64,000 bases of DNA from Saururus chinensis (taxonomy: Eukaryota > Streptophyta > Magnoliopsida > Piperales > Saururaceae). Shown piece by piece: positions 11,420 to 25,589 of this stretch. The notes beneath the pieces are model-generated. The model saw only the letters and a program-made list of their open reading frames with translations, was not told the origin of the DNA and made no database searches. Where the stretch lies: the NCBI GenBank assembly GCA_035235625.1, contig CP141142.1:46417644-46481643 (forward strand), given 5' to 3'. Position numbers and translations under genes: made by a program. Each line of letters opens with the position of its first letter. Position 1 is the first letter of the stretch.

Positions 11420-14165
11420 TATGATGAACTTGATATGCAAGTAGTTAGCAGAGTTGGGTGGGATCGAAGGAGATGGAAAATTACTATAAAAATATTATAT
11501 TCCGATATTTGGATGGAGATTAGGACTAATATGTGTAGATGATGATGCATCAATAAGACAAATGTTTCACCATTCATCTCACATATTTTGTTTTGAGTTA
11601 TTTCTCAATAAAGAGGCCCGAGTTTCTAGGGAAGGGCGGAGTGCTAGTAGGTGTTCACACAGGAGCTCGAAAAGAAATGTGAGCAGTGGAAGAATATGCA
11701 AATGCCAGTGGATGATGATGAAGAATAAAATTTATTGATGACAGTACCTTCAAATGAACTCCATAGGTTGTTTGCACCTATTGACAATGGAAGTAGACCT
11801 AATTGAAGGTAAGGTTTATTAAGTTGTGAATCCTGTATGAATCTTATAATTGTCGATGAAAATTAAGATGTTGAATTATGAATTTTATGTGTAATGTGGA
11901 AGGTACACATCACAAGCACACGAGACATTTAGCCTTTAAATGCCTCAAGGTGGTGCGTGGTATGGAACTTAAAGCTCAATGGGCATTCATTACCCCTACA
12001 CAGGTGTTGGACCATCCAATCCAAGGTAAAATATATATTCATAAACGAATCTAACATTTTTAGGTTTTAAAGAAGTGTTTTAAGTAATATGAAATAGAAT
12101 ACATGTGTGATATTTATGTGTAGGGGAGCCTATGTCCATGATGATGACATTGATGTAAATGAGGCCAATGAAGGTGAAGATAGTACTAGTGAATCAAGTG
12201 AAGAAGAGTATGACATGAATGAAGAAGGTGTTAGAGGTGAAAAGGTGCTCAAGAGGTGGTTGACGGCGAGGGGGATGATGCATTAGACAATGCAATTTTT
12301 GTAAATAACATGAATGTGGATGATGAAGAACCGCCATACTATGACAGGAGGAGCCAATCTATGCACATATCATAAATGAGGAGATAGATGTTGCAGTTAA
12401 TTATGTCATGGATATGGAGCAACAAAACGAAGAAGAGAATTATATGTTGAGCGCATCTTTGAGGATAAAGAGACATTTGTCATAGCCTTGAGGGAGGTTT
12501 CAATTAAGAATCATATCCAATACAAGGTTCTACGCACAAATATGTTAGAGTATACAATGAAGTGCATTGATAGTACTTGCCCTTGGAGAGTTCATAGATC
12601 AATGAATAAGGGTGTATGGTACTTTAAATTAAAGACATATGGAGGTGACCACACTTGTAGGAATGCCCAGCTTAGCATTGATCATATGTAGTGTAGTGCA
12701 TCATTTGTTTCCAAGGTCATAATGCCCGCCATCTAAGCCGAATAACTCTCACACCAGGTGATATTATTCAAAGAATGAATGAGAGGTTCCACATTGACAT
12801 TTCTTATAAGAAAGCATGGGTGGTAAGAAATATGGTCATAAAAGCAATTTATGGGGATTGGGTTGAATCATACAAATTGTTTTCAATGTACCTCAGGGCA
12901 GTGCAAGATGCGAATCCCTGTACCTACTACAACTTGGAGTCTGATAAAGTAACTATTGAAGATGGTGGCCCATACAAGAGATTTAAGCATATGTTTTGGG
13001 CATTTGGTCTGTCTATAGTGGGGTTTCGGCATTGCATCTTAGTGATTGGTGTCGATACCACTCACTTATACGACAAGTATCTTATGGCTGCAACTGCTAT
13101 AGACAGGAACAATGGGTTATTTCCTCTAGCATTCGAGATAGTAGCAAAGGAAGATTATGTTAATTGGAAATGGTTCTTAAGTCAATTGAGGGATAATGTA
13201 CTGATATGATGAATGTCACAATCATTTCATATCGACATAAGGGGCTTCAGAAGGCCGTGCCTGAGATTCTTCCCTCGCCATTCTTCTACCATCATTACTG
13301 CATCTATCACATAAAGGCAAATTTTAAGAAGTAGTTCAAAAATGATACACTAACGAACTTGATTGGGACAATGGCCAATGTACTGATAGTAAAATAGTTA
13401 ATGCTAAAATGGACTTCATTGGTTAGGAAAGTCCCAGGGCAAAATAGCTCCTCTTAGGAGAAGGATTGCATCTTGAAAAATGGTCTCTTGCTCACGATGG
13501 TTTTAGAAGATTTAGCATGACGACTACAAATATGGTGAAAAGTTTAAATATCGTCTTGAAGGGGGCACGAGGATTACCCATGTAGACTTTAGTGTCAGCT
13601 ATTTTTTATCGGGTAGTAAAATTCTTCATTAAACGATCTTGTGCTTCGGATGCCATGGCCACCCCGTATACTCCCATAGTGGAAGGGATAATTAGAGAAC
13701 AAACAAGTAAATTTGGGGAGTATATAATTAAGAGGATCAACCGCAATGAGTACGAAGTGATGTCCATGCATGGCAGAAGGGTTGTGGTGAATGCGGTTCA
13801 TCATACTTGTACATGTAATTTCCCTTAAGTCTATTTGTATCCTTGCTCACACCTTCTTGCCATGTAGGGAAAGTGGCGAGAGCCTATACATGCAGGACTT
13901 TATTACACATCGACTGCTTATAGAAATGTGTACTCCGCATAAGTCTACTATCCTCGTGGTCAGGAGTTTTGGGAAAGAGATATGCCTTATGTGTTATTAC
14001 CTCCAAAAGCAACAACACAACCTGGTCGCCCACGATCTGTCCACATTTAGAATATAATGGACCGTGTGACCATGGAGAGAAATGGTAGAGCAGGGTATAA
14101 AGGTGGGAGGTGCAAACAATCTGGGCATAATAGTAAAAGATGTAGAAACCCTCCTATTGATTGGT
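11420..14165 (+). pseudogene. MuDR/mudrA-type MULE transposase, decayed
   Basis: Domains appear in the family order. An N-terminal region lies near 11450-12300, with long acidic Asp/Glu stretches. The MuDR DNA-binding domain is at 12488-12691 (IQYKVLRTN, CPWRVHRSMNKGVWYFK, GDHTCRN). The MULE catalytic core is at 12775-13209 (VIGVDTTHLYDKY holds the first Asp), continuing at 13210-13400 (RHKGLQKAVPEILPS, YHIKANFKK). A SWIM zinc finger lies at 13592-13828 (ending CTCNFP) and a CCHC-like knuckle near 14108 (CKQSGHNSKRC). Several stop codons and frame changes separate these blocks, and the second catalytic position reads SYR rather than the usual SDR, so it cannot be active as it stands. Confidence 0.75.
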
Positions 14166-14249
14166 AAACATATAATTAGACTATGAATTTTTATTTACTT
14201 TCTATTTTAGATATGACTATATGTTCCTCGTACTTCTCAATTCTCCACA

Positions 14250-17200
14250 GATCATATGGAGCCTTTTTACGGGCCAAGCCCCATTGATGAGACAGTACTT
14301 GTCTAGCAGGAGTTGCATAGGTTGGCTTCTATTTGGCTAGGAGAGGTATTCTAACTGTTCATGAATGTTATTTAGTTTTTTAGACTATTGTTACGTTGGG
14401 TTATAACATTTTAATTTATTATAGGACCCCAAGTGCCTTGAGTGCACCAAACATTTTAGATATCTCCGACAATGGCACGTAGATGAGCGTATTCTACCTT
14501 ATATCAAGCGAGCAGGATTTGGACATTTTATTCATATACAGTACTTTCGTCTCGATAGGCCTTTACTGACAGCTCTTGTCAAGAGATGGAGGAGGAAGAC
14601 TGTCACACCCCTGGGTTTTTCAAACCATTTTCCACAATTTTCATGAAATTTTGCAATATAACGACTGTAATTTCTGAAAATTGTCGAAAATTGAAACATG
14701 TGAAGATATTTTATATTTCTCACATCATCAATTTAAAACTACACAACTTGAATTTTTCTCTTAAATCGTCGAAACACATTAGCTAATCACCCCGAGCGTG
14801 AGATCAAACAAATACATGTAAAATCACAAGTGCCATGGCCATGGGCTTAAATACACATCTCCTAGGCATAGCCGAGTACAAGTCCGATAATAGTCCAAAT
14901 GTAAACAGTCCAAAATAATACATGCATAAGCTCTCAACTCGCCCAATACATGTATAGTCCAAAATTACATCAGATCGTGGTATAACTAAACAAATGAAAT
15001 TAAACAGTCAACAATTGACCTGAAGTCTGTCCTCTCCTCCATAACTAAGTCCCGCCTACGAAGCTCTCGTGCTTGGACCCGCAGAAGTCACTGGAGGATC
15101 TAATATTCAGTAGAAGGAAAATGAGTATTTTCATACTCAGTAGAAAATACCCAGTAGGGGATTTCTAAACAATGAACTTGTAAGTCTAAACGTAGCTGCA
15201 TTCATGAAACATAACATGATACAACAAAACATGAACAATCAAAGTCTCTCAATATATGATGCTAATAACCATACATATAACACGAACTCATGTTCGTCCC
15301 ATCTTACCACACAATCCTACACATATACATACACTTACTGTCTTACTCATATTGTCTTACTCAAACTCTTACACTTACAGTCCTGCTCTTACAGTCTTAC
15401 TAAACACATACACTTACGATCGACAACTAGGGCTCATTATCAAGCTAATCAACTCCAACGTCGACAAAAAGGAATGCCACTTGGGCGTCACCTTAACCTC
15501 TGGAGAGTGCTAGACGCCATTGACTTTTCCAAAGGTAAGGCACACCTATGCTTATGGGGCACAAGATCAAATAGGTAAGAGTAGTTCCATGATACTACTT
15601 ACCTGAGCGTGCAAACATAAACGCCCACACATTAGAGCCATATAATCGCCCACACTTTAGGGGTCTTATAGTGCCAGTGCCACTCTTGGGCAGAATTCAT
15701 ATAGTGCTCTCAATAGAGCATCAAACGTCTAAGATTAAATATAGCACACAGACAAACTCCCGCAGGATACACATCATGGCTAGACATGAGAAATGCTTTG
15801 CAGATTAATCACCAGCTAGTTCAACCACGGAACTTAATCCGTCTAACTACTAAAGTCTCAAACTCACAAGGTTAACATTTTAGTTTTACTTAACATTCCA
15901 GTTTGAATTAAATACTTTATGCTCATGTAATTTTCCTTTGAAATCGTACTATCATAAAGTCTCCTAGTAAACTCAAAACTATGTCTGTTTGCAAGCTTTC
16001 CGCTCATTGCATCAAAGCCTTATTCAATCCAAACTAATTTCAGCCCATCAAACATACACATATCAATGCTATTGATATAAACATCCACCATTGTGCACGT
16101 CAATCCACACACATTTAACCAAACACTACTTACAAATATAGCACATCCAACATATGCATAAACCATTGCATCAGCATGCAGATAATTTATCTTACTAGCA
16201 TGCAAATAATTACACTCTAAACATATACAATCCATCATTTGTCGAGCTAATAACATGTCATATAATTAGCATTTGCATAAGCTGATGTCATACCATTATA
16301 CACGATATCCATAGCATTACGTATTATGAAGCATGTAATTAAATTGGCCCTAGCATGCATTCTAACATACCAAGCACATTGTGATAGAATTACAAGTTCA
16401 AAGCTCCCTACCTTGTTTTTTTGGAGTGTATGACTATTGTCGGGGTGCACAACTATGGCTGCGTCAATGGCAAATTCAGCGAACCCAAGCGTCGCTTTCT
16501 ATAAAATGAGTTGCACATGGTTACAAAAGTGTCGTAGGCTTGTAGGGGTTTCTGCGATGAATGGTTCGGTCCGATTCAACGCCCGTCGATCTCCATGCCT
16601 CCCGTCGACACGTACAAGAGGCTGTGGGGGTGGACATTGCACCCAAAAGGGCTGATATGCAAACCCAAATTTAGTGCAGTGTCTAGCTCCACCGTTAGTC
16701 ACCAGGCATTGTGGCGAATCGTCGGAAGCCAAAACCGTCCTGGTTAGAGGTCGACAATCGTGGTTTTGGAGGCCAAACCCCACATATAAGAGCTAGAGGG
16801 GTGTGGGTTAAGGTAGAGAGGTGAGGAGGAGGATAAATAAGGCGACAGTGGCCAGCCACGGCCGCCGGCAAAATAGGAACCGACAAATGGGGGATGGCTG
16901 GAGATGAGAAAGGAGGGCGCTGGGAGGAAGCCTCTGACTGGAGGAAGGGTGGAGAGGTGGTGGCCGGCCGAAAATGGTGCACAACGGTCACCAAACGGTG
17001 CTCCTACGCTCCAAATGGCCAAAACGGTGAAAAATGGGCCAAAATCCGGTAGTGCGAGGAGGAACAAAGAGGAGACGGCGATAGTTCTAGTCGGTACCAC
17101 CAGACTCATGGCAGCCGGGTGAAGCTAGATCTAGCAAGAAACGGCTGATTCCAACAACGGAGGAGGCGTGACGAACGGTTTGGAAAAGCCCTCGGTTTTC

Positions 17201-19590
17201 TTCACAGGCTGGAGTTTTTTTCGGAGCTTCTCGAATGAACAGATGGGTCGTGGGTTTTCAGCCACGATTCACTATTCATTTATATACTTTTTAATTGAAC
17301 ACACATCCAGGGACGGAGCCAAGAGTTCAGATGAGGAGGGGCAAGTTTGAACATAGAGGGTTTTTCTGGAGCTTCTGTACACGTGCCACACCTCCCCTAC
17401 TGTTTCCAAATGCTAGTAAACACTTCGGGCCCACCTTTTTTGCCACAAAGCCTCCCTCTACGTGTCAAAGCCGTATTTTACATACCAAAGCCTCGACTTA
17501 TGTGCCAAAGGTGTATTTTAGGTGCAAAACCCCTTTTTGCGTGTCGAAACCCTCTCTTCACACCAAAGGTTTAATTTACACGCAAACCTCTCCACTTACT
17601 CTTAAGCTTCAAATGTAACACCACGTACACATATATATGTGGAACAAAATACAAGTTAATGATAAAGGACAACTTTATTTTTCTTTTCCACAAAAACAAG
17701 TAGAAACCCAGAAAATCCAGGTCATTACAAAGACACACATTTCACCTACCTTACGGGGAGATGTCCATCACTCTTATGGATATGGTAGTTTTTCTAGGAC
17801 TTCGCATCGATAGAGATGCGATGACAAACATGACAGGAGGAGGAGATTTAGATTTATTAGTAAGACTCCTTGGTAGAGCTCCTTTTCCTACAGTGATGCA
17901 TGGTAGCCAAGTGAGCCTTAGATGGCTCTTCGGTGAGTTTCATGCACTCCCAGCAGATGCCACAGAGATAGTGATTGAGTAGCATGCACATGCATATTTA
18001 TTATATTTACTTCGGGCTACGATATTTGTGGATAACATGACTAGCCATATTCATGTTGCGTATCTCTCCCTCCCTGCGGATTTATACATGGCGGGCACTT
18101 ATGCATGGGGCAGTGCCACTTTTGCATTTTTATACAAAGAGTTATGGAAAGCATGTCAGGCCATGACTTCAGAGATTGCAGGTTGTCTGACCATTCTTTA
18201 GGTAAATGAATTCGTTGAAGTTAATATATTTAACATGCATAATTACTTCGCATTTTTTAATAATTTTTATAATATTTTGTGACACATCTATAGTTGTGGG
18301 AGCATTTACATGTCGCCCGACCAACTATTGAGATGGGCCACGTAGTCAAGGGTGCTCCATTAGGAGCCAGCTAGGGTTTTTTTTACACTTATTTTTTTAG
18401 CATAATTTTATTTGGATGTGCTAAACTTATGTCTTGAACTAGACTCCTTAAGGTGGAATGTTCGGAGGAGAAAAACCGAAAATCCAAAAGGAGTCCTCCA
18501 TTTGTATAGAGGAGAGTTAGACCACCAACGACCTTATCATGTAATTTCATTTCTTTATCAAATTTCATATAATGATTATAAGTTATGTAAGGTCATTAAA
18601 ACTTAATTATGCTTATCAAATGTGTAGGTTATTTGGTAATCGTACTCGCCTACGGTGTTGATTGAGTTACCTCCTATTTGTACTGAGGGTCGAGATGTGT
18701 GGCTCTCTCGAATGTCGTTGATCTGTTTTGAGATTGTCGAGCAGTATGTGCTAGATCGTGTGATGCTCCAGTTTAACTTGGAGCAAGAAGTCCCTCCTCG
18801 TACCATAGAGTTTGTCCATCGGATCACTCGACAAGGCTGCCATATTACCGACTGGGCTCTACATCATGCTGCATATATCGCTTGATGGGATAATAGGAGA
18901 GCCAGTATTATCCAAGGGGAGATGGATACAACATCGCGAGATGTTCATAGCCTGTATATGCAGTGGTATTTACCCATTACACGGAGATAAATTTTACAGT
19001 GCGATGATGTAGAGGAGATGACATATCAGGCAAGGGGTGCATCTGAGGCAGCTTTGGTAAGTATATCTTAGTTAATTATATAATAATATTTTCTTATTTA
19101 TGAATTTTAGTTTATTTTTTTAAAGCTTGGTTTAGTTCGACAGACACATGCGCATTTGACTAACGTAATTAACACCTATACTTCGGGTGAGGTCTTATTA
19201 GCATCATGTGAGTCGATACTCCAGCAACATGATGATGTCCTTCATAGCTTGCCACTACTTCAGTCGGTTATTACAAACATTCATAGACATTATCCTACCA
19301 ACAAGGCAGCTCAAACACAGTTGAGGCACGATTCATTCCCTGATATTTCATCTTCATCAGCAGCACCTCGCTCTCTTCCACGTTTATCATCTCCAGTTGC
19401 TCCACATCTAGCCTACCCCGGCCAACTTCGATAGTATATCATAGATGACAACGGACAACTTGTGGTGAGCCATCTGTTACTTATTCGAAGTAGGAGCAGG
19501 AGAAGCAGGAGCAAGAAGAGCCAGTACAACACCGTAGGGTGATGGTCGGGGTCGAGGCCATAGGGGTAGGAGAGGTAGAACGACTTAGAG
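14250..19590 (+). pseudogene. Plant mobile domain (PMD) gene of the MULE, interrupted
   Basis: The family is PMD (often annotated 'serine/threonine phosphatase 7 long form homolog'; relatives include MAIN and MAIL1). Visible parts: HRLASIWLGE (about 14315-14345), ECTKHFRYLRQWHVDERILP then GFGHFIHIQYFRLDRPL (14424-14600), MSITLMDMVVFLGLRID (17761 on), LWEHLHVARPT (about 18294), LDSLRWNVRRRKTENP (about 18435), the ICFEIVEQYVLDRVMLQFN exon (about 18650-18885), and the LLASCESILQQHDDVLHSLP exon (19156-19434). It closes with an Arg/Gly-rich tail near 19570. A solo LTR lies between the second and third blocks, and in-frame stops occur in addition. It follows the transposase on the same strand, so the two were probably mobilised together. 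Confidence 0.75.
14601..17729 (-). mobile_element. Long solo LTR (Ty3/gypsy, Tat-like), inserted in PMD gene
   Basis: It runs from TGTCACACCCC to GGTCATTACA (TG..CA) and is flanked by a perfect 5-bp target duplication AAGAC (14596-14600 and 17730-17734). At about 3.1 kb without a gag-pol interior it is best read as a solo LTR. The orientation is inferred from similarity in layout to the LTR at 62692. A GC-rich stretch at 16.4-17.3 kb probably represents the transcribed leader part. It is fossil only, with no protein domains seen. The perfect target duplication suggests a moderate age. Confidence 0.7.
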
Positions 19591-19849
19591 TTGTTATATG
19601 CTTGTTTTGTATACTAAAACATTTTTGTAAACATTGTATGTAATTTGATGTGTTGATATTATTGTGTTTTATATGTTATTTTCGTGGAACATATGTGATG
19701 TTATACATGGATAGATTTATATGTTTTGTGTGGAACATATGTGATCTTTATAGAGGGATAGATTTGTATGTTTTCTGTGGAACATATGTAATGTTATACA
19801 AGGACATGTGTTTCTTCCGATTTTAAGTTCTCTAAAAAAAATTCATAAG

Positions 19850-20015
19850 TTTTTGTCCTTTCAAAGGACGAAATTTTCCACTACTTAATAGCGGGACATG
19901 TTCAAGTGTTGTGATTTCATCCTTACGAAGGATGAAATCATTGTAAAACGAATTTCATCCTTGCAAAGGACGAAATCACGTTTAAGTTGATTTCGTCCTT
20001 CGCAAGGACGAAATT
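19850..20015. repeat. Subterminal TTTCGTC/GACGAAA palindrome array
   Basis: Several short inverted pairs follow one another: TTTCATCC..GGATGAAATC, TTTCATCC..GGACGAAATC and GATTTCGTCC..GGACGAAAT, each with a 4-8 base loop. The same type of array occurs near the ends of every PMD-MULE copy in this window (around 8.80, 10.80, 26.40, 27.07 and 60.03 kb), so it belongs to the element's ends and not to the host. Confidence 0.65.
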
Positions 20016-21571
20016 TGTAAGAACTCTTGTCTTAAACCGGTATAGTTTCAATTTTATTTATTATTTAATCATCATTATGTGGTTTAAGCCGTTTCTAATC
20101 AATTTTGATGATTTTCAAAAATAAAGGTGGTTTCCAAAGGTTTTAATCAAAACTAACTCCACTTTTATGAGTTTTAAGTGAATTTGACTCAATTGTGATT
20201 TTTTTGTATTTTCTCAAATTTTTCAAAAATTAGGGTTTAGCGGGGGACCCCCATGTGGGCCCCACGGTTGAATTTGGGGGTTTTGATCCAAAATGCCCAA
20301 ACATTAAAACAAGTCATTAGAAAATTTTTCCCGACTTAATTTGGGTTTAAATTGCCAAATTACCTACTTTTAGTTAAGAATTTTATTTATACCCAAAGTT
20401 TTAATTAGGTCTTACCTATTTCCATTTGGCAAAGGGCCGAGTCAGAGAATCAAGAGCCTAATCCCTGTTAGGCCAAAAGAGGAAGGTGATTATAGGTAAG
20501 ATTTTCTTAATTTTTTCTTAATCATTACGGTTTTCATAAACTTCCCCTAATCTCATCCTTTTCCATTGATTAAATTTGTTTTCAAGCCATTAAATCACTG
20601 ATTTACACCTCTACTTCAAACCCCGGCTTTCAAATGATTTCCAAGTTTAAATTGGATTTAGGTGGGTATTAACAAAAAATCATGTTTTTGGAAGGTTTCA
20701 GAGGTGATTAAAGTGCTAATCCGACTCAAAACAAGGTGAAAGGTATTGGGTTTTAATCTCAGCCTTACTCTGTTTGCAAATCTCGATTTTTATGTGTTTT
20801 TCTTGAATGAGTTTCATGTTTAGGGCTTTAATGGTAGATTAATAAAAAGATAATCTGTTGCATTAATTTCTTAGGGCTCGAATTGGAAATAGGTAGATTG
20901 GAAGGTTTAATTAAATTTTTATGATATTTGAGGCTTGGAATAGAGGTTTTAAGTTTGTTTGATGGTGTCTTGGTTTTGTTTTCAAAGTAGAGAAGATGAA
21001 CCAGATCTGCTGTTATAATGATCGATCGCCCTCACAGGCCGATCAATCAGCCAAATGACATTTCAGGCTGATTTTTAGGCCAGCCAATCGAACGCCCTTG
21101 TAGGCCGATCGATCAGCTACACAACATATTTTGGACATTTCATTTCCTTGGCATATTTCGATATTTTTACTCCCAAATGTGGTTTCTAATGTTTATGTGG
21201 AGTGTTTTGAGTTAGAATAAGCTGCTAGAAGGTTATGTTATTTATGTTGAGATTTATAAAGCATGTTTAACTATTATATGGAATTACATGTTGATGGTTA
21301 GACATGTTAGTATTGATCTTCTTGAATCTATGGTTGATGAATTCTAATGTCTCAAGCATGCTTCTAGGAAGGTTATGGTATGATAACGAACTAATGTGTC
21401 ATCTTATAGTATTAATAAATTATGGGCGAATAGTGATATTATGTGTTAGTTTCATGTGTAGATTAAATATGCTTGTAGGAAATTGAGCATTTGATTTCAC
21501 ATGATTGGAATGACGGTTTTTGGATGGATTTCACCCATAACTTCAGTTAGGAAGTTTGTTTAGATTTCATC

Positions 21572-24500
21572 TGTAATGTTCGGGAATTTTCTAAATTCCC
21601 GAAGTCATCCACAGGGAAATTAGGGTGTTGGGTCTCTTGATATTATTATGGGAATAACTTGATCATCAGTTGGAATTGGTGGCTGAATTGTATATAGATG
21701 GAAAATAAACGGAAAGAGCTTCGAAATGCCACCAAAAACGCACAAATCGGAGTCCGGATGAAGGAGATACGACTATTCAAAGTTGAACATATCGCATAGT
21801 GCCTGTTTACCCGATTTAAACGTGCAACTGGGCCATTTAAGTTGTTTTGTGGGCCCGATTATTTACTGTTCCGAAATTGGGTTTTTGGGGCCCAATTTCT
21901 CAAGGGATTAGGCCCTAATCTCATGCCTATAAAAAGAATTAATTAGGGCTTTTTTGGGGAGAACTTTGGACAGTGAAAAAGATGAAGGAATTTTTCGACG
22001 AGACTCCGGCAAAATGTTGGTGATGGTGGTTCGACGACAAATCGGCAATTGAGGTAGGATCCTTATATTAGACTCGAAGTAAAACTTGGCGGAAGTTTTG
22101 GTTCATTAAATCTGAATGCAAAGGATGATTTCTGCAACTACTATTTCAATAGTTTTAACCTTGCAACGACTGTTCTTAAAATTTTAAATCAGTGATCTTT
22201 CCATTTGCCGACTTGTTCTTTCTCGGCGGAGACCGGCCGGTCACTGGCTGGACTTAGAGCCAAGGTGGTCAGAATCACCATTGGATGGCGGGCCGACCAA
22301 TCTCAGCCCTGCGCCCAGCTGAGGCGACGGCTAGAACGGCCGATAGTAAGTTGCGGGAAGGCGAAGCCTTTGGGCCATCGGACGAAAAGGGAATAGCCAC
22401 CAACTGCCGGTGGGGCCAGAGCCAATAGAATCGCCGCTTGACGTCGATTCATCCTGGCCTACCCCTGCGGCTGGTATTATGCCGGCGGCGGTTGGCAGAC
22501 TCGGCCACGTAGAGGGATCCAGATCCGATCTGGGCGCCACTGGGCGGAGCATAGGAATATGGGCTTCCGCCTCGGCAGCCTTGGAGTGGGCGACTTTGCC
22601 CATGCCAAAAAGCCGGACCGGTGGCGGCGGACGAGTAGTCCAGCCATTGCCCGCGACCCTACGAGCATCTTCGTGAGGAAGACAACCATAGGTGGGTCAG
22701 CGAGTCTGGCCCGATTTCGGGCCAAACTGCTGACCCGGCTCAGGTTGGTTTTTTAAAAAAAAAGGAAAGAAGAAAGAAGGGAGTGAACCGGGTCCGGTTT
22801 AGGGGGCTAAAAGTGTCGAATAAATTCTAAAAAAATATGCATGTATCTGGAGAGGTTTGGGATTATTTTGACGGAGTTTCAGCTTAGAGAAAAATCCTAG
22901 AGACTATGAAATGACCTTTTTACCCCTATTAGTTAATTATCGTATAATATTAAATTACTCGAGTTTGAGGCTCTGGTTCATGGGCCTATGAGTGGATCAA
23001 AAAATTAGGGAAATTCTCAGTGATAGTTTAATGGGTATCACAATTATAGGCCAAACTTTTTGGTGAGTAAAAATCCCAGTGAGTGGGTAATTGACCTTCT
23101 TGCCCCTAGGGTTAATCGTAAACCGTTAAGTCAACCTGGGTCAGTTCAAGGGGTTCACAACCTCGTCACACGTCAGGAAAATTACATAGAGTCTGTGAAG
23201 GCTAGTAGTACCCTTGAGTTGAATTTTGGACCCATTAGATGCCATTAAGGTCTTAAACCAAATGACATAAATACCCCTTAGAGTGGACCGCCCACATTCG
23301 TGTGAATGGACGCGTAAGTCGGTCTGAGAGTGGAGCCTTGTGAGAGGTCAATGACTTAAATCAATAGAGGGGCAGTAAAATGACTAGAATGACCCAAGGG
23401 AGGGTATCCTACCCTAGGTGGTAAAATTACCCTAATGCCCTTAGGGGTAATATATTATATTTCTGTCGAAACGGATGACCTAGTGAATTAAGAGTTAGGG
23501 TACCCTATAAATGACTTCAAAAGGAAGGAGTATGACCAGTAAGTGACACGAAGACCTTATCGGGTCACAGTGTCACGGGAAATAAGGGGTAGAACCCTAA
23601 TTCTCAGGTTTAAAGCAGCGTATTCTACGTGTCTGCAACCGAGTGCACCGATTGACTAGAGTGTTTTATATGCAACTCGCGGGATGTGTTAGAGTTGTTT
23701 ACACTCTTGGGATTTAACTAGCTAAGCCCTAGCCCTGCAAATAAGTGCAACAGGCTTTTATTCATTATTTATGCACTGGTGTGAATGCACATTATTTATA
23801 TTGATTATGTTGATGCATGATTTTATTATTGATGTTTTAAATTATATCAGAAACTTAAGGTTAATAAAGACTAATCAAGAGATTTTGGTTGTCGTTGGAT
23901 TGAGGGGAGAACTCCTAATTAAGATAATGACTAAAATACCCTCTTTAGGGTTCAGACTAGTTCATAGAGTGAACGGGGCCTTGACATAAAATTTGACCTT
24001 AGTTAATTAATCGAAGGTGATTTTGGAATGTTCTCTAAGTCATAGCTCAGTGGATGAGCTATTTATTGGGCCGATTCACAAAGTGAAGTGGACCCGAATG
24101 GTTGAGTGAATACTTGACTGGATAGAAATAATCTAGTCTAAGTTCAGATGTTTGGGGGAGTCAATGGTCATAAAGACCTGAGGCTTCTATGGATACATTA
24201 GTAATGTCTTATAAGACATTTTCTCCCAGAGTTGAGATGCTGGAGATTGCAATATGCTTCTTCATCGCCACGACGGTTTGGGTATTGACCATAGGGTCTT
24301 TACCGCGGGTCTCCCGCCGGTCTTCCTAGGACTATTTAGTACGTACGAAAAGCGGAGTTGTATGAGCATCATGGAAGGTTTGTGCTTCTAGCCAATCTGT
24401 GTCCATGAGCACAGTTGGGATCCTCTTCTCTAAATTTGTGGCAGGCTATTGAGAGCCATGAGGATTTGGGTCAAGTAGTTAAATAGTCTACTCCAATCTT

Positions 24501-25089
24501 GCTATAGGGATTTGCATGTGTTATGCTATGCTTCTTAGGATAGAGTAGTTTCTAGGCAAAACTACGTCTAGATCCAATCTTGTTGGAAACATTGGAGATG
24601 TTGTCTGATGAGTATGTAAGCAACTAACATCGGGTGATGTTGGCCCGATTCGAAAAATATTAATTAAACCTTTTGTCCTTTGGAAGCTCTTCTCATGATA
24701 GCGGGGAGATTCCATTGTTGTTGTTGTGGTTGCTTCATTTGGTTGGTTGTAGATTCTCCAGGGGACGACAAGTGACCAAGACAAACGAGCACAAGAAGTG
24801 TATGCATTTCTGCAACTCCGGTATGTAAGTGTACCTTTAGCGTGAGAGTCAACTTGTTATTTATTTTCAGATGGATGACGAACTTGTACTTAGATGGATG
24901 AGCTATTCTTTATGAATTTTCAGATGTGTAATAATATCATATGATTTAATATTCGTATTTGTGAACCTCAGTTATCATGGCTTGGATATTTAATCGAATG
25001 GGTTGTTTTGTATTTAAGAAAGAAAGAAAAAAATTGCTACTTATCGTTCATGCTATTTAAAAATGCTTTTAAAAATCCGAGTCGTGACA
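21572..25089 (+). mobile_element. Long solo LTR (inner), nested in the outer LTR
   Basis: It runs from TGTAATGTTCGGG to GAGTCGTGACA with a perfect 5-bp duplication TCATC on both sides (21567-21571, 25090-25094). At about 3.5 kb with no gag-pol it is a solo LTR. A CAATTGAGGTAGGATCC-like leader near 22050 and its 3' end are shared with the LTR-like segments at 30418-34592 and 58705-59844, so they form one family. The GC-rich part (22.2-22.75 kb) contains only fortuitous ORFs. It is the youngest of the three nested insertions by position. Confidence 0.75.
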
Positions 25090-25589
25090 TCATCAAAGTA
25101 TATGTGTATTGCTTTGTGAGCTATTGTCAAAGCATGGTCATGTGTTGAAGAATGTATGAACACACACACACACATGTGGGGAATTAATCATGAAATTGTG
25201 GTTGCTTATTACTCGAATATGATGCATGTGAAGACTAATGGGAGCACATTTCATGTATTGGAATTCACATTGAGATTGCTCACGTATGTATCATGTTGCA
25301 TGCATCATGAAACGGATTTCATGAATGAGACTTTACCGATGTTTAGCCGTTGTTGATCGATTGGATGTAATGATGTGAGATTGCGTGTCAGATTAGTTGA
25401 TTGTTGGCTTAATCGGAACTTGGCTAGTTCGAAAGGACATGATTTCGATTTGAGTTCCTGTGTGGAACATGGATACTCCCTGGGTTGAGTCGATCTAAAC
25501 CGTTGATGCAGTTAAGATTTATTTATTAAGACAGTCAAACCTGGACCCTGAGAATCCATAGTGGTATGCCTTCGTGCATTGGCTACCAC

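Noticed and set aside
16437-17122. Overlapping ORFs in a GC-rich stretch
   Set aside because: Inside a long solo LTR; both strands are open because of base composition and no domain is visible.
22205-22756. GC-rich overlapping ORFs
   Set aside because: Leader part of the nested LTR; frames on both strands with no recognisable protein.
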